Part shown: one piece after another, positions 24,457 through 33,298 of the stretch
Numbering within the stretch: the stretch's first letter is position 1
Layout of the letters: each line of letters opens with the position of its first letter
Source: an uncultured Ruminococcus sp.
Lineage (GTDB): Bacteria; Bacillota; Clostridia; Oscillospirales; Ruminococcaceae
Direction: 5' to 3'
Assembly (NCBI GenBank): GCA_944386525.1
Contig: CALXBL010000003.1
Coordinates: 1 to 64,000 of the forward strand
DNA: 64,000 nt
Notes under the pieces: generated by a model
Databases searched by the model: none
What the model saw: only the letters and a program-made list of their open reading frames with translations
Told to the model about the DNA's origin: nothing
Program-made: the position numbers and the translations under genes

Positions 24457-25113
24457 TCACAGCAATATCTGTCCCAGTTCGCCTACGGAGTGCACCAGAT
24501 GAGACGCTTTATACTCCTCCAGCTCACCATCCGGAGCAAAGCCATAAAGCACACCTGCGCAGTCGATACCGCATTCACGAGCGCCGATAATGTCGTATTT
24601 TCTGTCGCCTATCATGAGGGTATAGGGTTTGTCGTTGTCTGAAAGGTTCATTTTTTTCATGCATAGGCGTATCATGTCGGCTTTAGTCTCGTTGTCTTTA
24701 TCGAGGCTGACGCCGGCGATGGCTTCAAAGTGACCGATTATCCCGAAGTGTTTTAATATCCTGACGGTGTAGATTTCCGGCTTTGAGGTGGCGATACCGA
24801 GTCTGTAGCCTGCATATCTGAGCTTACTCAGCAGTTCTGACACGCCGTGGTACAGGCGGTTTTCATAGAGCCCCACACGGTTGTAGCGTTCCCGGTATGA
24901 TGCCACAGCAGCTTCAGCCTCGTCATACGTCATTCCGCAGAATGTCTGGAACGATTCAATCAGAGGCGGACCTACAAAGCGCCGGAGAGTTTTAGCATCT
25001 GGCTGAGCACGTCCGGCGGAGGCGAGAGCGTATTCTACACATTTGAAGATACCCTCAGCCGAATCGGTGAGTGTACCGTCGAGGTCGAATAAAAGTATTT
25101 TGTATTGTGTCAT
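24457..25113 (-). CDS. HAD family hydrolase, phosphoglycolate phosphatase-like
   Basis: 218 residues. The HAD motif I FDLDGTLTDS (Asp10, Asp12) is followed by an inserted helical cap, motif II in GIATSKP, and motif III/IV in PYTLMIGDRKYDIIGA. This is the Gph/PgpB-like subgroup (subfamily I cap). Substrate cannot be told from sequence. AAAGGAGG precedes ATG 25113. It follows the RNA methyltransferase in the same direction with a 50-base gap. Confidence 0.88.
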   Translation of the reverse strand: MTQYKILLFDLDGTLTDSAEGIFKCVEYALASAGRAQPDAKTLRRFVGPPLIESFQTFCGMTYDEAEAAVASYRERYNRVGLYENRLYHGVSELLSKLRYAGYRLGIATSKPEIYTVRILKHFGIIGHFEAIAGVSLDKDNETKADMIRLCMKKMNLSDNDKPYTLMIGDRKYDIIGARECGIDCAGVLYGFAPDGELEEYKASHLVHSVGELGQILL

Positions 25114-25163
25114 ATGTCCTCCTTTGGATATAGCGAAGGGCAGTCATTGAGATTCATGTGGGT

Positions 25164-26279
25164 TTAATAATACATATAAAGCTGGCACTGCATCATGCCG
25201 TTGTAAAGCTTCCTACGCTTGACTGCCTTTTTGTCAAAGAAAGTCTCAAACTCGCTGGCTGGCGATATCACGTAGCATGGATATTCCTTATTTGCCGGGA
25301 ACACGCAGCCCATTATCCGATAAAGTGATTCAGCCGCCTGTATGTCAAGCATTCTCTCACCATAAGGCGGATTGCAGATTGTAATACTATTTTCTATTGG
25401 TTCAAAGTGGGCAATATCTCTCTGCTGGAGGTGTATTCTTGTCTTGACGCCTGCTTTGCGAGCGTTCTCCTCGGTTAGTCTTATAGCCTCGGGGTCGATA
25501 TCGCAGCCATAAGCCTCGAAAGGGGAGTCACGTCTTATAGCAGCTATTGCCTCGCTGCGGGCATTTCTCCAGACAGTATCGGGAATACAGTCCCACTTTT
25601 CCGCCGCAAAGTGACGGTTAAGTCCCGGAGCCATACGCATTGCCTTGAATGCAGCTTCTATCAGGATGGTTCCGCTGCCGCAGAAAGGGTCGATAACAAC
25701 GCTGTCGGTGCGGACTCTTGCAAGGTCTACAATTCCTGCTGCAAGGGTTTCCTTGATAGGTGCGGCGTTGGAATTGCGGCGGTAGCCGCGCTTGTGCAGA
25801 CCTGCCCCTGATGTATCGAGGCAGATCGTGCAGATATTCTTTCTGATAAAAAACTGTATCTGGTGTATACTTCCCGTCTCGGCAAACCAGCTTGTGTGGT
25901 AGTGGAGCTTGAGTCTTTCCACGGCAGCCTTTTTTATGATGGACTGGCAGTCGGGAACGCTGTGGAGCTTTGAGTCAAGGGCATGACCCTTTACCGGAAA
26001 GGCATCGTCTTTGCCGATCCAATTTTCGAGAGGGAGTTTTTTTACTCCCTGAAACAGTTCCTCAAAGCTGTAGGCAGGGAATTCTCCAAGCTGTATGAGT
26101 ACACGTTCAGCAGTGGAAAGGCAGAGATTCGCCTTAGCCAGAATGTTGTAGTCGCCCCGGAAGATGAGCCTGCCATCCTGAACGGTGATATCCTGTGCAC
26201 CGATTTTTTTCAGCTCAAATTTGAGGGTGCTTTCCAGACCAAAGTGGCATGGGCAGCACATGAGAAATGTCTGTGTCAA
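25164..26279 (-). CDS. THUMP-domain RNA N2-guanine methyltransferase (RlmL/YpsC type)
   Basis: About 371 residues. A THUMP RNA-binding domain fills the first 160 residues and a SAM-dependent methyltransferase domain the rest, with DPFCGSGTILIEAA and the catalytic NPPYGERM. The family methylates guanine in 23S rRNA. The start is uncertain: GTG 26288 lies within the ribosome binding site GAGGTG, so TTG 26279, nine bases after it, is preferred; ATG 26261 is the alternative. It follows the class A PBP after 18 bases. Confidence 0.85.
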   Translation of the reverse strand: MTQTFLMCCPCHFGLESTLKFELKKIGAQDITVQDGRLIFRGDYNILAKANLCLSTAERVLIQLGEFPAYSFEELFQGVKKLPLENWIGKDDAFPVKGHALDSKLHSVPDCQSIIKKAAVERLKLHYHTSWFAETGSIHQIQFFIRKNICTICLDTSGAGLHKRGYRRNSNAAPIKETLAAGIVDLARVRTDSVVIDPFCGSGTILIEAAFKAMRMAPGLNRHFAAEKWDCIPDTVWRNARSEAIAAIRRDSPFEAYGCDIDPEAIRLTEENARKAGVKTRIHLQQRDIAHFEPIENSITICNPPYGERMLDIQAAESLYRIMGCVFPANKEYPCYVISPASEFETFFDKKAVKRRKLYNGMMQCQLYMYY

Positions 26280-26297
26280 AGTAAACACCTCTTTCGG

Positions 26298-28904
26298 TTA
26301 TTGTGCTGGTGCTTCTGTAGCTTCTGCAGCTTCTGTAGCTTTTGTAGTTTCTGCAACTGTCTGGGTATAGACTGTAGTTGACTGTGACGAGCTGCCGGAG
26401 GTGGTAGTGGCAGTAGTGGTATATTTCCAACAGCCGTCGCACACAGGAGCGTTGGAGGATTTCCAGTAGCCGGTGCCGGCTGTGGGGCAGTTAACGCTTG
26501 CTATTTTGCCTGTTCTCTGGCAGACGTTTCCTGTGATAACGTTATCGTTTTCAGGATATTTTGCGTCTGACTTTATCTGGTCGGCGTATTCGCCTATGAT
26601 ATTGTACCACACCTGAGCAGATTTGAGGTCGCTTGGCAGTGAATATCTGTTCGAGTATCCCACCCAAACGCCGCTTACAAAGTCCTCGGTAAGACCGACA
26701 AAGGTGAGGTCTGTCCAATCCTGAGACGTACCTGTTTTGCCGGCAACGTGTTTATTCTGGAGCTGAGCTGCTTTGGCAGTACCGTTTGTCACAACGTTCT
26801 GGAGCATCTTGTTCATAACGTAGGCAGTTTCCTCGTCAATGACTTCTCTGGGGCTGCCGTCGTCCTCGTAGATTATGGTATCGGTGCCCTGTACGACCTT
26901 GCTTACGATATGGGCGTTGTAGTAGGTGCCGCCGTTTCCGTAGGGGATATATCCGTTTACAAGGTTTTCAAGAGTTATGCCATAGGTGAGTGCTCCCACT
27001 GACAGGGGAGATATTGCGTTATCGGTAAGACCATCGGGTGAAGTTGCTGAGAGCTTAAGACCCATCTTTTCAGTGGAGAAGTCGAAAACCGCCTGTGGGG
27101 TGAGGTCGTTGCATATTTTGGCGGAGACTGTGTTGAGGGACTGTGCCAAGGCGTCGAACACGTGGACATTTTCACGTTTATAGGTTCCGCTGTAGTTTAC
27201 AGGCCAGTCCTCGCCGGCGATCTGTGTGAGCGGCGAATCCTCATATAGTGAGCCCCAGTGAATAAGATCGTTCTCCAGACCAAGACCATACGCCGCCAGC
27301 GGTTTTATGGTAGATCCGGGCTGACGAGGCTCCATTGTTGCATAGTTCCAGCAAAGTGAGCTTGTTTTTTCGCCTACGCTGCCGACTATCGCACGAATGC
27401 TGCCGTCGTAGTTCATGGCAATGAATGCCGACTGTGGATATTCTATCTCCTCAACAGTATACTGACCATCGCCATTGGGGTCGCCGTAGTGGGCAACTGA
27501 GGTGGAGTTCATCAGGTTGTCGAGGTCGAGATATTTTTCCTCAACATACTCCTGCATATCCATATCAACTGTTGTGTAGATACGGTATCCGCCTGCGTTT
27601 ATGCGTTTTATCGCCTCGGAGGAGGATATGTTGTACATTTCCTCAAGGTATTCAGCAACTTCGTATATGGCAGTATCGACTATCCAGCTTGTGACGGAGG
27701 CGGAGAGATATGGGTTATCCTCCTCATCGGGGTTAGCTTCCTTATACTCATCGGAGTCGGTGAAGATAAGTTCTTCGTTCACGGCTTCCTGGTATTCGTC
27801 GTAGGTTATAGCTCCGTGCTCATACATCTGTTCCAGAACGTAGAGCTGACGTGTACGGTTAGCCTCCTTGCCAGTGTTGATCCATTCGCCTGTTTCATCG
27901 TCGGTGTAGCCGGCGAAGGGATTTATTTTTTCCGGACTTTTTGGTATAGCTGCGAGGCTTGCGGCCTCAGCCACACTCAGCTCCGAAACCGACTTGCCGA
28001 AATATTTCAGTGATGCGCCCTGTATGCCGTTAGTAGCACCGCCGAAGCCGATATAGTTCAGGTAGCTTTCGAGTATTTCGTCCTTGGAGTAGTTCTGCTC
28101 CAGCTCCATGGCACGGAATATCTCACGTATCTTACGGGAAGGTGACTGCACATCATCGCCGGTGATATTTTTTACAAGCTGCTGAGTGATGGTTGAGCCG
28201 CCTATATTCGTATCGTAGATATGGATGAACATATTCACAAAGGAGTAGAATGTTCGTTTATAGTCAACGCCGTCGTGGGTATAGAAGTTGGCGTCCTCGG
28301 CGTAGACGAAGGCGTCACGGACGTGCTGTGGTATTTCCTCGATGTCAACGGGCATTCGTTCCGAGTGGTTATTCACCTCATAAAGGCATATTTCATTGCC
28401 CTCGGAGTCGTTGGCGTAGACGTAGGTATTATACTGAAGCTCCATTTCCTCAATAGTTACTGATGAAATCTCATCCCGGAAGTCCATAACGTATACAGTC
28501 AGTGCTGTCAGTACGATAGTTCCTGTTATAACGCATATGAGGAAAAGAGACATTAAAGTTGTCAGCAGTATCGACAGGGCGTTTCTTAAAACAGGAAATT
28601 TACGTGATCTTGCGGCGGCAAGGCTGCCATTGTAGTAGGGGTATTCCGGAGTGCCTGTAGGCGGCTTGCTTCTGATCTCCTCATCGGTCTCGCTGCGAAG
28701 TGAGTTTTTGGTCTGATTTTCGCTGCGTTTTGGCGGAATCTTACCGGCTGACGGCTGACCTTTTTTTAGCGGAGTATTTCCCTGTTTATTTCTGCGGTTC
28801 ATCTTGGGAGCTGAACCTGCAGGCTTTGAGCCGGTGTTGTTATTTCCGGCAGATGTGTTTTTTGAATTCTGTGGATTATTCTTATGCTGTTCATTATTTT
28901 CCAT
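26298..28904 (-). CDS. Class A penicillin-binding protein (PBP1a/2c type)
   Basis: 868 residues. Bifunctional peptidoglycan synthase at the membrane. Residues 1-100 are cytoplasmic, rich in Asn, Lys, Ser and Pro; a membrane helix spans about 112-140. The glycosyltransferase 51 domain contains AEDANFYTHDG (Glu203) and GGSTITQQLVKN (236-247). The transpeptidase domain has STIK (Ser531, Lys534), SLN (589-591) and KTG (723-725). The C-terminal extension after about 790 has four Cys (795, 806, 822, 825) and then a Thr/Glu/Ala-rich tail. Ribosome binding site CGGAGG precedes ATG 28904; promoter at 28967-28995. It leads an operon with the methyltransferase and HAD genes. Confidence 0.95.
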   Translation of the reverse strand: MENNEQHKNNPQNSKNTSAGNNNTGSKPAGSAPKMNRRNKQGNTPLKKGQPSAGKIPPKRSENQTKNSLRSETDEEIRSKPPTGTPEYPYYNGSLAAARSRKFPVLRNALSILLTTLMSLFLICVITGTIVLTALTVYVMDFRDEISSVTIEEMELQYNTYVYANDSEGNEICLYEVNNHSERMPVDIEEIPQHVRDAFVYAEDANFYTHDGVDYKRTFYSFVNMFIHIYDTNIGGSTITQQLVKNITGDDVQSPSRKIREIFRAMELEQNYSKDEILESYLNYIGFGGATNGIQGASLKYFGKSVSELSVAEAASLAAIPKSPEKINPFAGYTDDETGEWINTGKEANRTRQLYVLEQMYEHGAITYDEYQEAVNEELIFTDSDEYKEANPDEEDNPYLSASVTSWIVDTAIYEVAEYLEEMYNISSSEAIKRINAGGYRIYTTVDMDMQEYVEEKYLDLDNLMNSTSVAHYGDPNGDGQYTVEEIEYPQSAFIAMNYDGSIRAIVGSVGEKTSSLCWNYATMEPRQPGSTIKPLAAYGLGLENDLIHWGSLYEDSPLTQIAGEDWPVNYSGTYKRENVHVFDALAQSLNTVSAKICNDLTPQAVFDFSTEKMGLKLSATSPDGLTDNAISPLSVGALTYGITLENLVNGYIPYGNGGTYYNAHIVSKVVQGTDTIIYEDDGSPREVIDEETAYVMNKMLQNVVTNGTAKAAQLQNKHVAGKTGTSQDWTDLTFVGLTEDFVSGVWVGYSNRYSLPSDLKSAQVWYNIIGEYADQIKSDAKYPENDNVITGNVCQRTGKIASVNCPTAGTGYWKSSNAPVCDGCWKYTTTATTTSGSSSQSTTVYTQTVAETTKATEAAEATEAPAQ

Positions 28905-28966
28905 GTGCTGTATCCTCCGTAAAGCGGCAGAAAATGCTGCTGTTTGTTATCAATATATACGTACTT

Positions 28967-28995
28967 ATTATAACACAAAAAAAGTCTGTTGTTAA
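28967..28995 (-). promoter_or_regulatory. Promoter of the class A PBP gene
   Basis: TTAACA (28995-28990) and TATAAT (28972-28967) on the minus strand, 17-base spacer. Confidence 0.7.
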
Positions 28996-29031
28996 GGGTC
29001 TTGCGAAAAAATTTTGAAAAATATACAAAGT

Positions 29032-29059
29032 GTATAAACTTATGGATATAGCAAATACT
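29032..29059 (+). promoter_or_regulatory. Candidate forespore (sigma-F/G) promoter of the BofC-like gene
   Basis: GTATA (29032-29036), 14 bases, GCAAATACT (29051-29059). It fits sigma-F (GYATA, GGNNANAHT) with one mismatch. Read as sigma-G, the spacing from GTATA to AATACTT is 17. The same layout occurs before the spoIIQ-like gene. Confidence 0.5.
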
Positions 29060-29094
29060 TTATATGTTACTTATTGAAAAAGGAGGAAAATAAA

Positions 29095-29433
29095 ATGGCA
29101 GACAAACTTGTATGGCTGATGCCTATCACCGCTTTGGCTGTATCGGCGGTGGTAGTATTCGGGACGGCAGCGGCGTCGGTGAAGCCGCCGTCAGCGCAGG
29201 AGACTGAGACACAGGTGACGACAGTTGCAACGGAGCTGACAGAGGTGAAGTATATACTGAAGATATGGGGGGACGGACTTGGAATGTTTCGTGGGGAAAG
29301 TGAGGAGCCGTATCGTGAGGTAGAGATGCCGCTTAATTTGTTAGCCGAATATGATCGTGAGCGCCTTGAGAAGGGCATAGAGGTTGAGACTGAGGAGGAG
29401 ATAAGATCGCTGGTGGAGGACATCACTTCATAG
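29095..29433 (+). CDS. BofC C-terminal-domain protein, membrane anchored
   Basis: 112 residues from ATG 29095, preceded by AAGGAGG. A signal anchor covers about 5-25, then a Thr/Glu-rich linker. Residues about 50-112 resemble the BofC C-terminal domain: YILKIWGDGLGMFRGESEEP, LAEYDRERLEKGIEVETEEE and a final LVEDITS. In Bacillus, BofC is a forespore protein that tunes the SigK checkpoint. Similar small proteins are widespread in Clostridia and their role there is unknown. The candidate forespore promoter fits a sporulation role. Confidence 0.7.
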   Translation: MADKLVWLMPITALAVSAVVVFGTAAASVKPPSAQETETQVTTVATELTEVKYILKIWGDGLGMFRGESEEPYREVEMPLNLLAEYDRERLEKGIEVETEEEIRSLVEDITS

Positions 29434-29454
29434 GATTTCAGTGTGCTGTAAATA

Positions 29455-29488
29455 AAAAGGTCTGCCGCTGATATGTGGCAGACCTTTT
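29455..29488. terminator. Bidirectional terminator, GTCTGCCG family copy 3
   Basis: AAAAGGTCTGCC (29455-29466) pairs with GGCAGACCTTTT (29477-29488). Relative to copies 1 and 2 the first stem base pair changes A-T to G-C on both sides, a compensated substitution. It lies between the convergent BofC-like gene and purL. Confidence 0.85.
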
Positions 29489-29503
29489 CAGGATATGATT
29501 GTG

Positions 29504-29532
29504 TTTTAAACGTCTCATCGGGACGTTTAAAA
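29504..29532. repeat. Perfect inverted repeat downstream of purL
   Basis: TTTTAAACGTC (29504-29514), loop TCATCGG, GACGTTTAAAA (29522-29532): 11-bp perfect arms. It lacks a clear T-tail and could end the purL transcript together with copy 3 of the terminator family. Confidence 0.6.
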
Positions 29533-29581
29533 GATTATATTTGCTTAAAGACGCAGAAAAAGGGGAGGGCACTCAAATTTC

Positions 29582-32500
29582 TTACTTAAAGTAATCTACG
29601 CCGCTCTGGAATATGCGCTGATCCTTTTCACCCGGTACGTTCCGGTACAGATTCTTGCCAATACGTTCGCTGTGTCCCATCTTGCCAAGTACTCTGCCGT
29701 CAGGTGAGGTGATACCCTCGATTGCTGCCATGGACGTGTTTGGATTGTAGTGTATATCCATCGTGGGATTTCCGTTCATGTCTACATACTGAGTTGCGAT
29801 TTGTCCGTTTGCTGCCAGCTTGTCGATAAGCGTCTGAGGTGCTACAAAACGTCCCTCACCATGTGATATTGCTACTGTGTGGATATCTCCCGGCTTGCAG
29901 CCATAGAGCCACGGCGACTTGTTTGATGCAATTCTTGTATTCACAAGCATCGACTGGTGACGTGCTATAGTGTTGAATGTGAGCGTCGGAGAGCTGTTCT
30001 CCATAGGCACTATCTCGCCATACGGCACAAGTCCCAGCTTGATAAGCGCCTGAAAACCGTTGCATATGCCCAGCATAAGACCGTCACGATTCTTCAGCAG
30101 ATTGTGTACAGCGTCCTGTATCTTCGGGTTGCGGAAGAATGCTGTGATGAACTTTCCGCTGCCGTCCGGCTCATCGCCGCCGCTGAATCCGCCGGGTATC
30201 ATGATTATCTGTGAATTCTTTATAAGTCTGGCAAACTCATCAACCGACTCCTCAATTGCTCCTGCAGACAGATTCCTGATAACGAATACCTCAGCTCTTG
30301 CGCCTGCACGCTCAAAAATTCGAGCTGTGTCGTATTCGCAGTTGGTGCCCGGAAATACCGGAATAAGCACTCTCGGACGTGCCTCCTTGACGGACGCTGA
30401 GAGAGTTTCTGTACGTTTGTATGAGTAAGCCTGAGGTTTTTCGGCAGTAGTTTTTATGCGGCATGGGAATACTGGTTCAAGCTTCTTCTCCCAAGTCTGG
30501 ATAAGCTCCTCAAGGTCGAGAGAGTAATCAGCAGTTGAGATAGTCTTAGTATCAGTAGTCGTACCGATAACATCTTCATCAGCCTGAGCCATGCCGTTAA
30601 GCTCAATGATAAATGCGCCTGCACATGGCTGGAACAGTTCCTCAGCTGAGAGCTTTTTAGAGAATGCAAAGCCGATCTTATTGCCAAACGCCATCTTTGC
30701 GATACCCTCAGCAACGCCGCCGAAGTCAACTGCCCACACAGCAGCAGCTCTGCCGTTGGCGATAATTTTTTCGGTTTTGTCGAAGCATTCACGTATGCTG
30801 TCGAATACGGGCAGACCGTTTTCGTCGTACTTAGGACGAATCTGAATAACAGTGCTGTTTGTCTTTTTGAATTCCGTGGAGACAACCTTGTCGGCATTGG
30901 CAGTAGATACGGCAAATGATACGAGTGTAGGCGGAACGTCGATATTCTCAAACGTGCCGGACATGGAGTCCTTGCCGCCGATAGAGCCGCAGGAAAGCTC
31001 CAGCTGAGCCTTGAATGCGCCCAGAAGTGCAGCCATAGGCTTGCCCCAGCGTGACGGCGTATTCTGAGTACGCTCGAAGTACTCCTGGAATGTGAGCCAG
31101 CAGTGGTGCCAGCTGCCGCCTGCTGCAACTATCTTTGCGATAGATTCAACAACAGCGCACATAGCACCGTGGTACGGGCTGTTTTCGCTGATGAGAGGAT
31201 TGAAGCCCCAGCCCATGAGTGAGCAGGTGTTAGTCTCTCCCCGGAGCACCGGAATTTTTGCAGCCATAGCCTGAGACGGTGAAAGCTGATATGCGCCTCC
31301 GAACGGCATGAGCACTGTGCCTGCGCCGATGGTGGAGTCGAACTTCTCAATAAGACCCTTCTGTGAGCATACGTTCAGGTTGGACATAAGCTCTGTCCAG
31401 CTTTCAGCGGAGTCCTCCATGGCGTTTACAGCGGAGGTCTTGGGAGCATCTATAACTATGTCGGTATATTTCGGAGCACCGTTTGAATTGAGGAACTCAC
31501 GTGAAAGGTCAACGATAACATTGCCGTTCCATTTCATGGTAAGTCTGGGGTCGGCCTTTACAGTGGCAACGATAGTAGCCTCGAGGTTTTCCTTTGCAGC
31601 CTCACGGAGGAAGCGGTCAGACTCGTGCTCTGAAACTACAACAGCCATTCTCTCCTGTGATTCGGAGATAGCGATTTCAGTGCCGTCCAGACCCTCGTAC
31701 TTTTTGGGTACTGCGTTTAGGTCGATATCCAAACCGTCGGTCAGCTCGCCGATGGCAACAGATACGCCGCCTGCGCCGAAGTCGTTGCAGCGCTTGATCA
31801 TGCGTGTAACGAATGGATTGCGGAAAAGTCTCTGGAGCTTTCTCTCCTCGGGAGCGTTGCCCTTCTGAACCTCTGCGCCGCAGGATTCGAGGGATTCGAT
31901 GGTGTGTGACTTTGATGAACCTGTAGCGCCGCCGCAGCCGTCACGTCCTGTCTTGCCGCCGAGGAGTATTACAACGTCGCCGGGAACGGGTGCTTCACGT
32001 CTGATATTGGAAGCAGGAGCTGCGCCCAGAACAGCGCCTATCTCCATGCGCTTAGCCATATAGCCGGGGTGGTATATTTCAGAGACATGGCCTGTGGCAA
32101 GACCTATCTGGTTGCCGTAGGAGCTGTAGCCGTTTGCAGCGCCTTGAGTTATCTTTCTCTGCGGCAGCTTGCCGGAGATGGTATCAGCAACGGGCACAAG
32201 CGGATTAGCCGCACCTGTCACACGCATAGCCTGGTATACGTATGAGCGTCCCGACAGCGGGTCACGTATTGCGCCGCCGAGGCAGGTGGCAGCTCCGCCG
32301 AAAGGTTCAATTTCTGTGGGGTGGTTGTGGGTTTCGTTTTTGAACATGAGTATCCAGTCTTCCTCACGTCCGTCGATATCCACTTTTATCTTTACAGAGC
32401 AGGCATTTATCTCCTCGCTCTCGTCGAGGTCGTTGAGCTTGCCGTCTGCCTTGAGCTTTCTCACTGCAAGAGTAGCCATATCCATAAGAGTGACAGGCTT

Positions 32501-33286
32501 TTCCTCTCTGCCCAGCTCACTTCTTATGCGCAGGTAGTCGTCGAATGTTTCTTTGATATATGGTGTTTGGATATCAGTCTTTTCGATATTTGTGAGGAAT
32601 GTTGTATGGCGGCAGTGGTCGGACCAATAGGTGTCGATCATGCGGATTTCGGTGATAGTGGGGTTACGTTTTTCGGTATCACGGAAATATTTCTGGCAGA
32701 ACTTTATGTCCTCCAGGTCCATTGCAAGGCCGTACTCCTTGATGAAGCTGTTGAGCTGTGCAACAGTCAGTTCGATAAAGCCGTCGAGAGTTTTAACGGT
32801 TGTGGGTATCTCGTAGTTTACGTCGAGGGACACCGGCTTTTCCATGGCAGCCTCACGTCTTTCAACGGGGTTGATCAGGTAGGATTTAACCTTTTCGAAT
32901 TCAGCGTCGGTAATATTTCCGCTGATGATATATATCTGAGCAGAGCGCACACGGCAGCGTTCGCCCTGAAGCAGTATTTGTATACACTGTTCGCAGCTGT
33001 CGGCTCTCTGGTCGAACTGTCCGGGCAGATATTCCATGGCGAACATACGCTGGTTTCCTGAAAGCTTTGGCAGCTCTCTGTAGACCATATCAACAGCCGG
33101 CTCTGAAAAAACAGTCGGGACAGCTTTTTCGAAGGCCTCCTCGGTGAGCTTGTCGGCGTCGTAGCGGTTGAGCACACGCACTCCCGTAACGCTTACACGA
33201 AGTGCCGTCTGGAGGTCGCTGAGCACGGACTGAGCCTCTACAGCGAATTCAGGCTTTTTTTCTACATAAATTCGATAAACAGACAT
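29582..33286 (-). CDS. purL: Phosphoribosylformylglycinamidine synthase, single-chain
   Basis: 1234 residues. It converts FGAR to FGAM with glutamine in purine synthesis. Both synthase halves and the glutaminase domain are in one chain, the clostridial and proteobacterial type, rather than separate PurL, PurQ and PurS. Landmarks: SDHCRHTTF and KNETHNHPTEIEPFGGAATC in the first half, GGKDSMSGT in the second, and the glutaminase nucleophile in LGICNGFQALI with HGEGRF near the end. AAGGAG precedes ATG 33286. It starts 12 bases after mtaB, so expression probably comes from the mtaB promoter. No purine riboswitch is seen. Confidence 0.97.
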   Translation of the reverse strand: MSVYRIYVEKKPEFAVEAQSVLSDLQTALRVSVTGVRVLNRYDADKLTEEAFEKAVPTVFSEPAVDMVYRELPKLSGNQRMFAMEYLPGQFDQRADSCEQCIQILLQGERCRVRSAQIYIISGNITDAEFEKVKSYLINPVERREAAMEKPVSLDVNYEIPTTVKTLDGFIELTVAQLNSFIKEYGLAMDLEDIKFCQKYFRDTEKRNPTITEIRMIDTYWSDHCRHTTFLTNIEKTDIQTPYIKETFDDYLRIRSELGREEKPVTLMDMATLAVRKLKADGKLNDLDESEEINACSVKIKVDIDGREEDWILMFKNETHNHPTEIEPFGGAATCLGGAIRDPLSGRSYVYQAMRVTGAANPLVPVADTISGKLPQRKITQGAANGYSSYGNQIGLATGHVSEIYHPGYMAKRMEIGAVLGAAPASNIRREAPVPGDVVILLGGKTGRDGCGGATGSSKSHTIESLESCGAEVQKGNAPEERKLQRLFRNPFVTRMIKRCNDFGAGGVSVAIGELTDGLDIDLNAVPKKYEGLDGTEIAISESQERMAVVVSEHESDRFLREAAKENLEATIVATVKADPRLTMKWNGNVIVDLSREFLNSNGAPKYTDIVIDAPKTSAVNAMEDSAESWTELMSNLNVCSQKGLIEKFDSTIGAGTVLMPFGGAYQLSPSQAMAAKIPVLRGETNTCSLMGWGFNPLISENSPYHGAMCAVVESIAKIVAAGGSWHHCWLTFQEYFERTQNTPSRWGKPMAALLGAFKAQLELSCGSIGGKDSMSGTFENIDVPPTLVSFAVSTANADKVVSTEFKKTNSTVIQIRPKYDENGLPVFDSIRECFDKTEKIIANGRAAAVWAVDFGGVAEGIAKMAFGNKIGFAFSKKLSAEELFQPCAGAFIIELNGMAQADEDVIGTTTDTKTISTADYSLDLEELIQTWEKKLEPVFPCRIKTTAEKPQAYSYKRTETLSASVKEARPRVLIPVFPGTNCEYDTARIFERAGARAEVFVIRNLSAGAIEESVDEFARLIKNSQIIMIPGGFSGGDEPDGSGKFITAFFRNPKIQDAVHNLLKNRDGLMLGICNGFQALIKLGLVPYGEIVPMENSSPTLTFNTIARHQSMLVNTRIASNKSPWLYGCKPGDIHTVAISHGEGRFVAPQTLIDKLAANGQIATQYVDMNGNPTMDIHYNPNTSMAAIEGITSPDGRVLGKMGHSERIGKNLYRNVPGEKDQRIFQSGVDYFK

Positions 33287-33298
33287 GATAATACTCCT

